Assembly (NCBI RefSeq): GCF_023278565.1
Contig: NC_064682.1
Coordinates: 3,286,001-3,350,000, forward strand
Reading direction: 5' to 3'
Origin: Colletotrichum lupini
Lineage: Eukaryota; Ascomycota; Sordariomycetes; Glomerellales; Glomerellaceae
DNA: 64,000 nt
Part shown: positions 11,441 to 22,859 of the stretch, in pieces
How positions within the stretch are numbered: the first letter of the stretch is position 1
Layout: each line of letters begins with the position of its first letter
Made by a program: the position numbers and the translations under genes
Notes under the pieces: generated by a model
The model's input: only the letters and a program-made list of their open reading frames with translations
Database searches by the model: none
Told to the model about the DNA's origin: nothing

Positions 11441-12782
11441 GTCTCCTTTACCTTCACACGCTTTTTGCTTGATTTTTACGTCGTTTTCCTTTTTGGTCTT
11501 TGATGCTGGTGTTGAACGTTTGGGGTTTTGATTTCGGAATCATGGATTGGAAAGGGGATGGGAATTGCATTGACATCATTGAGTCGGCGCGGCATTTGCA
11601 CAAGCGGCTGGGCAAGGCTGCATTGGCGTTTTATACCCAGCATTTGGTATCGTTGGATTCTTCGTCATACTTTTGTTTCCTTCTTTTCTTTATTGCATAA
11701 TCTTGTTTTTAATGTTTTATTGTTCTGGTTGTTGAGATTCTCTTGGAAACGGGGGATGAAGACACGGAGAGAGTTGAAGTTTAAGTTTGAGTATCAGAAT
11801 GGCATAGCGACACATAGATGATAGACGACGACACGAGACTTGGAAGATTGGAGAGAAGCGAGTCAGAGAAACAAATGTCTTTTTGAGGGCTACAGTTACT
11901 CGTATACAGACTGATAGTTATTTACACATGTAGTCTCCAAGAGACTCAATTACATATCCACATACACGCCTACATCATATTTTACATGCCTTCTTTGACA
12001 ATGTCATTGGCCGTGACCTTCATCAATCATACTTGCCCGTGGACAAGTGAGGCTCTTTTCATCTGATATTCCCATTAAACTGCCATCTGATGTTGTGGCA
12101 GATAGTGTCAACGTCTTCCAGCCTACTGCAACACCACTGAATCTCTGCATACACCGCTAGTCTCCAAGACCCATTTGCAAAAAGCCTACATGAGCCTATC
12201 TGTCTGCACACTCGAAAAGCCTGGTGTCCTCCCGCCCGTCCGGAGCCGGAACACATTAGGCGGACCGGACCGGACAAGCCGCCATTCCGGGCGAAAGAAG
12301 CGGTGAAGAATTGAGTTATCACGACCCGCTTTGGGGGCTTCGCTAGGAATCTTGCGGCTCTTCCCCGGGGCCGGGGGTTAGTATTAATAGGGGCTAGCCG
12401 AGATTCATGCCAGTCCTTTCTTGCTTAAACGGTGACTCCGGTGATGACCGGAACCGATTAGCTAGGGGTCCTGTAGACATGGCATCCGACTTCAGGCCTG
12501 AGAATGCAGAGGCTGGCGATGTTGCTGATACACGTTATGCGTGAGGCTGAAGTCAACCACCTCTTGTCTCCCGTCGATCTTTGATAGTGTCATATTAAGT
12601 TGCTATCTACTGGTCTCTCTCTCGTCGGCCTACACATCAACGACTTCACCGCCTATCCTAGCCACATCAGTCCCGTCGAAAAGCATCGCAGCCGCGAACC
12701 CAATCCTCCTCGCGCGGACACACAAGGACTACTGAAACTTCCGATCTCATCCCGAGATTCGACCCTCAAACTCAAGATAGCC
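11441..12782. other. Convergent intergenic region
   Basis: It contains the T-rich 3' untranslated region of the 10469 gene (to about 11800) and the 3' side of the minus-strand methyltransferase. A CGG-rich stretch near 12410-12460 (GTGACTCCGGTGATGACCGG) and a 21-codon frame at 12479-12544 are visible, but neither supports a gene call. Confidence 0.5.
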
Positions 12783-14282
12783 TCACCTCGCGGCCTTGAC
12801 GCACTCAATCACGGCAAGGTGCCGCCACGGTCCCTGACCCGTAGACACGCTCTTGATCGCGAGGCCCGCCCTCCCGAGAATGTCGGTCCAGCACTCGAGC
12901 GATCTTTGCTTGCCCCCAAAGGTGAGCATCATGAAGTCGAGCATCGTGGAGGTGTAGTGCGGCGGGTTCCCCATCACGTCCTCCTGGATCAGGAGCCGGC
13001 TGTCCTCCGCCATGGCCTCGGCGATGATGCGGAGCATGTTGACGCCCAGCTCGTCGCCGTAGTTGTGCAAACACCGGCGGATCCAGTAGGTCAAGGCACC
13101 TTGAAGTCATGACACGGTCAGCTACCAGCCTGGAGACTCCTTGCGATGTAAAGGCAAGTGCATCTGGCTTCACCAAGCGGTGAACCAGCGAAATTTCGAG
13201 AAGATATCATCTCACCTTTAACAGGCTGCTCCTTGTGGAAATCAATAATCTGCTTCTGCACCAGCCTCATATCCTCATCATCAAGCTTCCTCACAGCCTC
13301 CACCACCTCAGCACGATCCTGCAACACACACCTCTCTAGCGGGAGCCCAGGGTTCTCGCGATGAATGGCCTTGATAGACTGGCCCCGTCCCGCGCCGACA
13401 TCGACAAAAAGCGGCCGGTCACCCGCGTTCTCACGAGCATACTCGACAACCCACCCAAAGTCGTAGATACCCGAGATGGGCATCTTCTCTTCGATGGGGC
13501 CCATGGCGCGCAGGAACCGCTGCATCCGCGGCGGGTCGTGCTGCAGCATTTCGTACCAGCCGTACTCTGGCACGCCGTATGCGTAGGTGCCCGGGACGTT
13601 GTCGAGAGTCTGCGGTTCCTTGCGGCCATACTTTTCAAAGTAGGCTGGCATGTGGACGTACGGCACCAGGCCGTTTTCCCATCTACACTAGGGTGTTAGT
13701 AAGGCATTTAGAGGGCAATGGTTGAGGGATGGGAGGGAGAGAACAGACGCCATGCCAACGATTTGTCCCGCTGGGTGACCGTCGATGTAGATGCGAGAGC
13801 GCTTTGTGTGCGCGACGGAGTCGTCGCCGACTTGTTGTAGGATGCCCATTGAAGTTAACACACCACCAGTCCGTCCTGAACAAGTGTTACCAGAATATTC
13901 CCAATAGCTTCAATGGATTGGCCCTGAGGCAGTGCATTTCAAACTCACGTATCAGCGATACATCAGCGTCGACCTTCTTGGCTAGTTCACCGTACGAGAT
14001 ACTGCCTTCGGATGGGATGTGATCATAAACCTTCCATTCCCAAAAGAGCCTGTTCGCGCCCAGCTGCGCGACCTGCGCCGTGGCATCGAACCACTCATCG
14101 CCGGGATCTTTGACGGCGTTGATGAGCTTATTCGCCGCATCGATGATGCGCCGCCGTTGGCCCTTGTCCAAGTCACCCCCGGACGGTCCGGGACTCGTCA
14201 CGAAGCTCTGGAGGGCCGCGTTGACTTCTTCCGTCGCTGCCGCGGCCTCCTCCCGGATCTGAGCGCCAATGTCGCTTGTCAT
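12783..14282 (-). CDS. SAM-dependent O-methyltransferase (COMT-like), 414 aa
   Basis: Four exons on the minus strand: 14282-13949, 13875-13749, 13682-13216, 13099-12783. All junctions restore a continuous family sequence (for example …SLIR|RTGGVLTSMGILQQVGDD and …PVKG|ALTYWIRRC). The N-terminal third is the helical dimerisation region. The SAM-binding glycine-rich motif LFVDVGAGRGQS is at about residues 245-256, and the catalytic-type His of this family is present in CLHNYGDE (about residue 321). The length is normal for fungal secondary-metabolism O-methyltransferases (about 400 aa), which methylate phenolic or enolic hydroxyls using S-adenosylmethionine in the cytosol. Intron 2 uses a weak donor (GTCTGT). 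It diverges from the LaeA-like methyltransferase 1.7 kb away. The substrate is unknown. Confidence 0.87.
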
Positions 14283-15998
14283 TTTCGGTGTGGGACCCCG
14301 AAGCAAACAAAGTTCTACCGGGTCGCTGAGCGGCGCGGGATTTGCACGGCCGTGTTACACGGGGAATGTGATTACGTTCCCTTTCCGAACGAAGTTATGT
14401 GGATTCTGCTGCAGGTTTGCAGATCAACGGTGTGATTGCATGGGAAGCAAGTTGACTACGCCGCACGGGAAACCGGGCACACGGGATTTGACAGGCGTCG
14501 CGTTGTTGGAGAATGTATGAGTACGGAATGTGGGTGAGATGGGATGATGAACTGTGCCGTCCAGTAACAAGTCAAGCGCACATAAAGTTTCAGCAATGAA
14601 TGTTGAGATCGGAGAGGGGAGTAATGACTTGAGGGGAGAGGGAAAAGCGCGCAAAAGAAGAACCTTTGGTCCGCATTTCCCTCCTGATGCGCCTCAAGTT
14701 CCCAAGCTTCTCCTCACTCGATGCGGTGATGCTACGTCCAGGGATGGACGGTAGCTGGATGCGGCAGCTCGGTGTGGTGTCTCAACCCACGTCGGTGAAA
14801 ACGTTCCGCGGTCGTCCAGTCCTACATGTTTCTGCATGAATTGGGGACACATTCCTCGAAGGATCGGAGGGGTTTCAACCGGCTAGCCAATGGCGCAAAC
14901 GCCGCTACTGTCAAGCTAAAGCAGCACAACCAGTCGAGCCACAAGAATTGAGTGAAAGAAGAGGGGGGCCACAGACGTGGACTGACGGTCCGGCGGCTGG
15001 AGGACCTCGACTTTCAGAGGAGGAGGAGGGGGGGGGGGGGGGGGGCGGGAAGAGGAGAAAGAAGGACCGCGTGCTTGAAAGAAACCCGGCCAAACAAGAC
15101 GGAGGAACAGAGACATCTCGGAGCGCCACTGAATGACGGCAGAGCGTTCAGCTCTCTCACAGACACAATCGAGGAGTCTGCCGTGTCCAGCTATTCTGCT
15201 CATGGCCCACGCTCCGGAAATAGTCTGGTGAGAAAAGGAATCGGCCTCTGTACTAACACTTCTAGACCGTGGCGCCGGTCTCCTACCAAACCCGGCTAAA
15301 GTTGTTCAGGACGCAGCTTGATAGGTCTGTTGAGCAAAGAGGATGGCGCAGGGGCATTAAAGTCGACTGAGCCGACATGCCACTTTGGTACGCAGACACA
15401 CTTCAGAGGCCCAGACGTTTCCTTTTCGTCGAGCTGCTGCTGATGTGCCGCTGACAGACAAGAACAAAAGGTCCGAAGCCGTAGGGTAAGGAATGTAGAA
15501 AAAAGAAACAAACGAACCCCGAAACTCCGGTCTCAACGGCTTTCATTGTGGGCTTTTCCTGTCTTCCACTTTCTTCTTTTTCTTCGCCAGATGGTCATTC
15601 GACTTTGCTCATACCAGACTGGCTCGGTCCACGTTATTCCCCCCTAACCACTCTGCCTTTCTCCTACGTACGGGGTGCCGCTCCCAAGGAACCGTTTAAG
15701 GTTTCTGACAGAAAGACACTTATGTTCCTGGACCTGGTCAAAGACCCCAGCACGCGCTCCCCCTCTCCGTATCATTCTTACGTTCGCGAATCTCCAGTTC
15801 AACGTCCAGTTTGGGCACATCCTGGCCAGACACACGAGCCCTCACTTGAGAACCCCAGGCGACGTCGATCGGAGACGGCGGTATCAATCGCTCCTCGGTG
15901 ATAGAGTCGAGCAGGAACCGCGGGAAGGGAAACGGGACAGAATAAGCCGCTCGTACGTCTTCTTCTCGAGCCTGGTTTGAGCCAGCATCGCACAAGTC
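14283..15998. other. Divergent promoter region between two methyltransferase genes
   Basis: Non-coding, 1.7 kb, holding the upstream regions of the minus-strand O-methyltransferase and the plus-strand LaeA-like gene. It includes an 18-base G run. Frames across the G-rich stretch are compositional artefacts. Confidence 0.6.
15028..15045. repeat. Poly-G run of 18 within a purine tract
   Basis: Eighteen G residues preceded by GAGGAGGAGG. It is a candidate G-quadruplex or triplex-forming tract in the divergent promoter; its length may be a sequencing uncertainty. Confidence 0.9.
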
Positions 15999-17314
15999 AT
16001 GGCGGACACCACCACAGCAAGGGCAGAAGCCGACCAGCCCGAAAAGTCACCCTCCCCCCCTCTGCCTCAATCGGGACACCGCTCGCGATCAGGATCGGGC
16101 GGACGGCAGACACCACCACAGCAGGACTTTGAAGCGGAGAACGTGGTCGAGGCCGACACGGAAGATGACGGCGCGTCGTCGCGGGCAGGGGACGAGGTCT
16201 GGGACGAAGGGTTCGACGGCAGCAGCATCGGCAACCACTCGGCCTCGACGTCGCTATCCAACAGCGTGCGCGACTACGTCTTTGAGAACACCCGGCGGTA
16301 TCACAAGTACATGGAGGGCCGGTACCTGATGCCCAACGACGAGCCGGAGCAGGAGCGCGAGGATATGAAGCATGCCATGTGCGTCAATGTCATGGATGGA
16401 AAGCTTCATTGCGCGCCGTTGGAGAATCCGCAAAAGATTATTGATATTGGTACGGGGACGGGGATCTGGGCTATTGATAGTGAGTTCCCTTTTCGCCTGA
16501 TCGTCTGCTTTTCAGTCTGCTATTTTGATAGCGTCTTCATGATAGAGATGATGGCATGTAGACGATTAGTCTGGACAACCCTTCACCAGACGACAGTCTT
16601 GAATGCCCAAATGACCTTGAGCAAGTACTGACACCATCTCAAGTGGGCGATGAGTATCCAGAAGCAGACATATCCGGCATCGACCTGAGCCCAATCCAAC
16701 CAACCTGGGTACCCCCCAACGTCCGCTTCGTCGTCGACGACGCAGAGGCAGAATGGGTCTGGCCACCATCCTCCCTCGACTTTGTGCACGCGCGGCACAT
16801 GTGCATGGCCGTCAAGAACTGGCCGCGCATGCTCTCCCAAGCCTTTACCGCGCTGAAGCCCGGCGGCTGGGTCGAGCTCCAGGAGTTGCGGTTCGTCCTG
16901 CAGTGCGACGACGGGACGATGCCCGGGCCCGAGGAGTACGGCTACGGCAAGTTTGTGGACCTCTGCATGTCCGGGTTCCGGAGCTTCGGCATCAACCCGC
17001 TGGCGATGGAGAGGAACTCGGAGATGCTCCGCGAGAGTGGGTTTGAGAATGTTGTTGAAAAGGTGTGGAAGGTGCCCATCGGGACGTGGCCGCGGGACCA
17101 GAAGCTCAAGACGATTGGGTTGTATAACCGCAGCATGCTCATTGATGCGCTTCAGGCCGTGAGTATGGCGCCGTTGACAAGGGGGCTCAAATGGAGTCCT
17201 GCTGAGGTGGAGGTGTTTTTGATTGATGTGCGGAAGAGCCTGATGAATGTGTCGATACACTCGTATCTGACGTTCCATGTGGTGTTCGGGCAGAAGCCTC
17301 ATGACAGCTACTAG
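15999..17314 (+). CDS. LaeA-like SAM-dependent methyltransferase (383 aa)
   Basis: Exons are 15999-16479 and 16644-17314. The 164-bp intron (GTGAGT…CTCAAG, branch ACTGAC) joins WAID to MGDEYPEADISGIDLSP, exactly as in the family. The first ~85 residues are disordered, rich in Pro, Ser and Asp/Glu. Motif I is IIDIGTGTGIWAID (about 147-160), followed by IDLSPIQPTWVPPNVRF and DFVHARHM, hallmarks of the fungal LaeA/UMTA-type methyltransferase group. LaeA itself is a nuclear regulator of secondary metabolism, but this group is large and most members act on small molecules or have unknown targets. I therefore call it LaeA-like only. The neighbouring O-methyltransferase and P450 make a metabolic role plausible. 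A small intervening exon near 16560 cannot be fully excluded. Confidence 0.86.
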
Positions 17315-17657
17315 ATATGAGAGAGATTTGGCGTTTGCTGGTATAGGAGTTTAGTAGTGGTCGCCCCAAGGTTGTACGGAGTTGGGAGGAGGATTTCTCA
17401 GCCATCAACTTAGGATTCATTCGATTTCATCAGGACCAAGATGTCCGTGAACTATCAGTACCGAGTGCCACAGATACCTCATCACGTGGCAAGCCACCAT
17501 TCTCATATGCCCTTCATGGTGGATGAAGACAGTACGATCAAGCAGACCGTCTATATAGGGTACCTAGAGTCTCAAGGAGTCGCTGGCTGAGGGTAATAGA
17601 TGTGCCCCTCACCTAGTTTAGAAGTACTCCCAGCACGATCTGAGATCTCCCGTTGAT
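17315..17657. other. Short convergent spacer
   Basis: The 3' ends of the LaeA-like gene and the minus-strand EEP gene face each other here; nothing else is seen. Confidence 0.6.
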
Positions 17658-18560
17658 CTACACATCAATCATAACATCAGCGACAACAGGTCGATGATCT
17701 GATATATACACACCATCGTCAAAATGGTTCGGCAGAACCGCATGAGTCAAAAACTCCATCCCTCTAACCGCCGGATTGCGCACAAACAAATGGTCAAGAA
17801 ACGTATCATCCGACGTGTCATCCGTGAACGCAGTGTACGTCTTCGAGTATCCCACCCTCCTAGACTCAGGAACTACATCCCGAACATCGTGCAAGTTCTC
17901 ATCCGCGATCAAAATCTGATACGCCGCATTATCCGGCTCAATGTTCAAGTCGCCGCCCAGAAACACCGGCACAGCCCCCTCTGTCGAGTTCTCCCACTCC
18001 TTCGCCAAGCCGACCAAGAGCTCTGCACTATGTTCCCTTGCAACCTGGCCCACGTGGTCAAAGTGCGTGCACATATACACCAGCGGCAGTCCACTCTCTA
18101 CATGCTGGAACGACGCGACGGTGACGATGCGCGGGAGCGCGGCGTCCCAGCCCTTGGACCCGGGGACATCAGGTGTTTCGCTCAACCAGTACGTCCGGTT
18201 CTCCGTGAGAGTCCAAGTGCCCGGCCGGTAGTAGATTGGCGAAAACTCCCCGGCAGCGACGCCGTCATCACGGCCGACGCCGACGTGGGACCAGGCTTGG
18301 CCCAGGTCTTGGGCGATGTCGAGGAGTTGTTCTTCGACAACTTCTTGCATGCAGACAAGTGATTCGGGCCGGGCTGCGGTCTCGTAGTTGAGCTGAGAGA
18401 AGAGGCGAGGTCTGCGGGCGGACCAAGGTGCTTCGTTGGTTCCTGGGTCTGGGGTGGCCCAACGGATGTTGTAGGTTATGAAGCGTAGAGCGAGGTCGGA
18501 TGGTTGGCAACTGACCAGGCTCGCTCCAAATAACAACGTTGTGACCAGGTAAGACTTCAT
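17658..18560 (-). CDS. Secreted endonuclease/exonuclease/phosphatase-family protein (300 aa)
   Basis: Single exon. The open frame extends upstream to 18773, but the start at 18560 is chosen because it gives a canonical signal peptide (MKSYLVTTLLFGASLVSC) directly before the mature protein. All EEP-fold landmarks are present in order: TYNIR, the metal-binding Glu in CMQEV, THFDH, the catalytic GGDLNIEP, LDHLFV and the terminal catalytic His in ISDHRPV. The fold cleaves phosphodiester or phosphomonoester bonds with Mg2+. Family members of this size in fungi are extracellular, and the target (DNA, RNA, sphingomyelin or inositol phosphates) cannot be told from sequence. One N-glycosylation site (NRTYW) and cysteine poverty fit a secreted enzyme. 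Confidence 0.86.
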   Translation of the reverse strand: MKSYLVTTLLFGASLVSCQPSDLALRFITYNIRWATPDPGTNEAPWSARRPRLFSQLNYETAARPESLVCMQEVVEEQLLDIAQDLGQAWSHVGVGRDDGVAAGEFSPIYYRPGTWTLTENRTYWLSETPDVPGSKGWDAALPRIVTVASFQHVESGLPLVYMCTHFDHVGQVAREHSAELLVGLAKEWENSTEGAVPVFLGGDLNIEPDNAAYQILIADENLHDVRDVVPESRRVGYSKTYTAFTDDTSDDTFLDHLFVRNPAVRGMEFLTHAVLPNHFDDGVYISDHRPVVADVMIDV

Positions 18561-20179
18561 TGCTGCTTGGAGGGAAGTACGCTTTAGACTCGTTTTACAT
18601 GTGGCACGGCAGTACACAATGAATGGAACCAGAACAGCATTTATGACTAGAACTTCTGGTCTGAAGGCTTCCCGAACCTTTACTCTTCGAAACACACATG
18701 TTGAATACGATCGGGTGAGGGGAAGCACACTGAGAATCCGGATGGCACGCTCGCAGCTGCAGGTCGTCGTCACATCGTTATTTCAACAAGTCTATCTCTT
18801 GACCTTCCCCTTCAGGTTACCATTAGGCCGGCAATGTTTACCCACGTTTCTCTGATCGACGGCGGGCTCCGGGTTCACGTGGGATCCCAGTGGCCGCTCA
18901 TTCGCCGAGAAAGTGGATACCATCCGGCCAAGGAGGGGTCGACGCCGGGTCGGAGGCCTTCTCAAGGTGATGGGGCAGCACGGCATCGGGCTTCTCCCCC
19001 TCGGAGCCCGCGTCTAGTCTATCGGCTTACTGACGAACTTAACAATCATCACTAGAAGGAGCTCTTGAGCCTCAAAAAAGTCGCTCGAAAAGCTCCATGC
19101 CATCATCCCTTCTTAGCTTCTTCGAAGCTTACCCGGTTGAGGCATAGATCGCTGCGCTTGTCTGTTTGGCACTGAGGCTCTGGGCCTCGAACTTGTCTTT
19201 TCAAGGTTCATGGGATTATGAGAATGGATATCTCGCCCGTCAGCCAAGACACTCGATCCCAATCTTGCGCCTCAGCAAATTGCCAGAGCTCCTGAATTTC
19301 GACGAGCACCGAAACTCTCTTTTTGCCAAGATTTGCCGTAGACGCTGTTTCCAAGGGGGTTGGTTCACCGCTTAACACATAACATCTTCAACAATCATTC
19401 ATCTCCTTTTTAGTCTTATCAGATCACGTCAGCGAGCTGCGGACTGGATATGGAATTTTGCCCGAATTACTTTTCCCCTGTACTCAAGCCCCACCGTCGT
19501 ACTGCTTTCTTACTGCAGTACCTATAGGTGGTAGTGAGAATCGACACAGGTTCACAACCACGAGCAACTTCTCTTCTTGGCTCGGCTATCGGGTCTGCCT
19601 TGTCTCGCACTGACATAAAAGCCTGATATTCCACTTTGTGCGTAACTCATCAATAATACGAGCCACGAGGTTCTCCTCCTCGTCCACCCACATTCCCGAT
19701 CCATTATTGGGGGCTGGGCCGTAGGGCAGGTGTTCCTCCGTTGGAAGCTGGGCTCCATCCAGTTCATTTATGCATTGATGCTGAAGAGGCCAGAGCGCCG
19801 TTCAGGGGCAGAGCTTCTTGCAGGGACAGGGTTCAAACACGTGTGCTGACAGCCAATATGTTCATGATGCCTGGTGGGATCTTTTCTGCCCATTTGCTCT
19901 TTGTCACCCATGTGGAGTTTCTGCTGTCAAAGAAGCGGAACAGAGGCTAAACCATGAGGGTTTTTGGGTCACCATTGGCTAGTGGGAGGGTTTCTGCTGC
20001 AGTTATTTTGGCCACTGCCTTGGTTTTTGATTAATTTCCGTTGACAAAACGCGCACGTCGGGTTGGAGTAAGGTTGCATCCCAAGTGGATATTCTACAGG
20101 ATTTTATACATTAGTCTGAAAACTAGCATCCGTACCTTCGACATTCCAACATCCACCCGGGTATTCACGTCCCTGCCTT
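18561..20179. other. Intergenic, EEP promoter side
   Basis: 1.6 kb between two minus-strand genes, with only short frames lacking domain-like sequence. Nothing supportable is seen beyond the expected promoter of the EEP gene. Confidence 0.5.
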
Positions 20180-21555
20180 TCAGTGACGATCCACAGACCC
20201 AGTACGACCACCTGAACCTCTCATGTCGTGTGACATTTCAATGTCGACCTGATATGTGTACTGCGCGTGAATGCCGCCCTTTTGGTCACTCGGCAGCAAA
20301 TCCCCCTTATCCGAGTCGCCGTCCTGGAGGCGTTCCCAGGTCTCGTCCCCTCTGCCGTGCACCGTAGCCAGGCTGAAGCCCACGTCGGTCGGGTTGCGGA
20401 ATCGGTCGCGGCTCCTGGGCTCGAGCGGCTTGCTTCCGATGGTGAAGAGACCCGTTTTGGTCCCGCTCCCGCTCGGGTTCGTCTTTTCCGACGTGCCGCG
20501 AGTTCGCGCGATGAAACGGCGTAGCGAGGGGACCGATGAGGCGATGCAGCCGATTCCGGTCTCGATGTTGGAGCAGAGCATCGTGTGGGCGACCCAGACT
20601 GGAAAGGCCCCTGGTCAGTTTTTCCATGACGCAATGGATTTGATTCTTGGGAACCGGAAGAAGGGGAGTGCTTTACTCACATTGAAGGTCTGTCTGGCCT
20701 TTGAATTTGTTGACATAGGGGATACGGACCATGGTGATGATAGATGCCCTGGAGCTGCGTTAGTCTTGATGTCGTGGTCTGCTTTCCTGCAATGGTCAAA
20801 CTTACACCGAGGCAAAGGACAACAGTCCAAAGACCTGGAGCTTCGTCTGCGTCTTCATCTGCGTGCCCCAGAGAATGATAGCAGGCACAACAACCAAAGC
20901 CGAATCCGTCACAATAGCCGAGCTCGTCGCAACGTGGCCGATGGCGATGAGGACATCAACAGAGCTGCACGTTCCTTCGCCACTGAGAATCATCGTGGGC
21001 GTCCAGATGGCCTCGACCGGCTGACAGTATAACAGCGTTCCGATGAAAGTGATCATGAAAGAAGCCCACGTGACGCCGAGCAGGACCCAGACCGTGATGC
21101 GCAGAGCATTGTTCGTCGTAATGATTCTTTGGATGGTGAGGCAGACGGATGACTTGACGAGGGCGAGGGCGACGACGTATATCAAGATCCAGATGATGTA
21201 GATCTTGAGGGCCTCTGAAAACATCCACATGTTGAGCTTTTCTTGCAACGTGCCCAACCCGACGAGGCAGCCGTATATCGTCAGTCCCACGCTTGGTACG
21301 TAAACCACCTTTTCACAGGGCAGATTAGCGAAGCTATCCGGTTTCCTCGAAATTGTAAGAGTGGCATACCGTTCCCGCGAGCATCAGTCCATCGTCTAGG
21401 CCAAATGTGCCCTCAACGAGGCGCACGCTCGTTCGTACGCCGACACATATCACCGATATGACGAGGAAGACGGATGATATGATGATGATGGCTAGTGGCA
21501 GGTGCTCCGGCTCGAGGATTCGTAGATCGGGGTCGACATTCGTTGACAAGGACAT
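20180..21555 (-). CDS. Rhodopsin-domain (PTH11/SAT4-like) integral membrane protein, 391 aa
   Basis: Four exons on the minus strand: 21555-21370, 21308-20806, 20748-20681, 20598-20180. Each join restores a membrane segment or family motif (…LAGT|VVYVPSVGL; LLSFASV|ASIITMVRIPYV; TDLQ|FWVAHTMLCSNIE). Seven hydrophobic segments are visible, for example IIIISSVFLVISVICVGV, YIIWILIYVVALALV and VWVLLGVTWASFMITFIG. The C-terminal ~125 residues are a polar cytosolic tail. The order and the motifs GIGCIASSVPSLR and FGLDD are typical of the fungal rhodopsin-domain family, which includes PTH11-type receptor candidates; there is no N-terminal CFEM domain. It would reside in the plasma membrane, and ligand and coupling are unknown. 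ATG 21555 is preferred; an in-frame upstream ATG at 21618 would add 21 polar residues. Confidence 0.85.
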
Positions 21556-22859
21556 ATTGGGCGACACGTGGTCTTTGATCAAATCCTTTCTTTTCGTTAA
21601 GAAGCAATCCACCCTCACGCCACGGTTTTCGAATGTGGTGTTGACAACAAAAAGTAGGCACTCCCCGAGTTATAAACCTCCGGGTAGAACCCTCTTCGGG
21701 GCTTCAAGTGCCGCAGCCGCAGCCTGCAGATCTGTACCACTAATGCAGGGGAGCAGGATGGGCCGCTTGGGAACTAAATTCAGTCCCGGTAGTAGGAGGC
21801 GGCGTAGCAGTGGTAGTCTTGGGTCTTGGACTGCTCGAAAAGATCAGAACCGGGGATCATGTTCCTGGTTTCCATGGATGCAACCCCAGATATTAACATT
21901 TGGGGGGCGCTACTTTGACACTTTGACACTTCGAGAACTGTCATAGACCTCGTAGATGCTCATAGGCTTGCCACTGGTCGAGAAAACCTGATGCAACCAA
22001 CAGGGACCGCCTTCCAACAAGAAGGGGGCCATAGACCCATGGGCCATGGCAACCGGATGGCCTGGAAGAGGAAAAAAGTCAAGAAGCAGTTCTCGAACTG
22101 GGTCTTATTTGCCCACTTTCCCGTCACCAATGATCACTAATGAAGGAAACGGTCTTCAGGCCGAGAAGGCTCGGGTTGGTTGGAATTGGGGGCCGCTAGC
22201 AAAGGCGGCACAACGCTCAGGGGTCCGTTGCAAGAGGATGAGCATCCACCGCTCAAGGACTCCACAGCACTAGGCGAAAGACATCACCAACGTCCGAAGA
22301 GAAGCGTCGAAAAAGTTGCATGGAAGGATGGGCTTGACAGTCAACCAATGACGGGATCTGACATGTCGCATGGCAGAACGGCGCTAGTTGGAGCAGCGAA
22401 TTCCTCTGCCACGATCGTTTTTGGGGGTTGAAACATGTCGATCACTACGACGTCGAAGGGGGCCACAATTGGGATCATCGCCGGCCACAGTAAGTATTCT
22501 ACGATGGAATTGTGGGAGCCGTTGTTGGACGGTCATCTCGTACGAGGATAAGACGAGCCGTTCTGCCGCTTTCGGGTTCCAAGATGTGATATGCCCAGTT
22601 CTGATCTGACCGGTCAACGCCCCCCGGTTGTGAAAAGCTCGAAAGAAAGAGACAACCAACCCGAGCCGTCCCGAATAGGTTTATTCGTTCATCCTGGGGC
22701 ACACATGCACGGGGGTTTCTATGCGTAGCGAGACGAGGGCATCCACTCTGGCTGGTATGCATGTTTTTGGAATAGTTGAGATTAAGAAATAAACTAAGAC
22801 GGCCGCGAACGCGGCACTTGTGATAATTAAGTCTAACCATGGGAAACAATCTAAGACTG
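21556..22859. other. Intergenic region
   Basis: 1.3 kb: promoter of the rhodopsin-like gene and 3' flank of the P450 gene. The plus-strand frame at 21407-21946 overlaps the receptor's first exon and is a shadow. Confidence 0.5.

Noticed and set aside
12479..12544. 21-codon frame MASDFRPENAEAGDV… with plausible promoter-like sequence
   Set aside because: It is too short, with no splice donor that would extend it into a recognisable protein; it could be a relic of a first exon but this cannot be supported.
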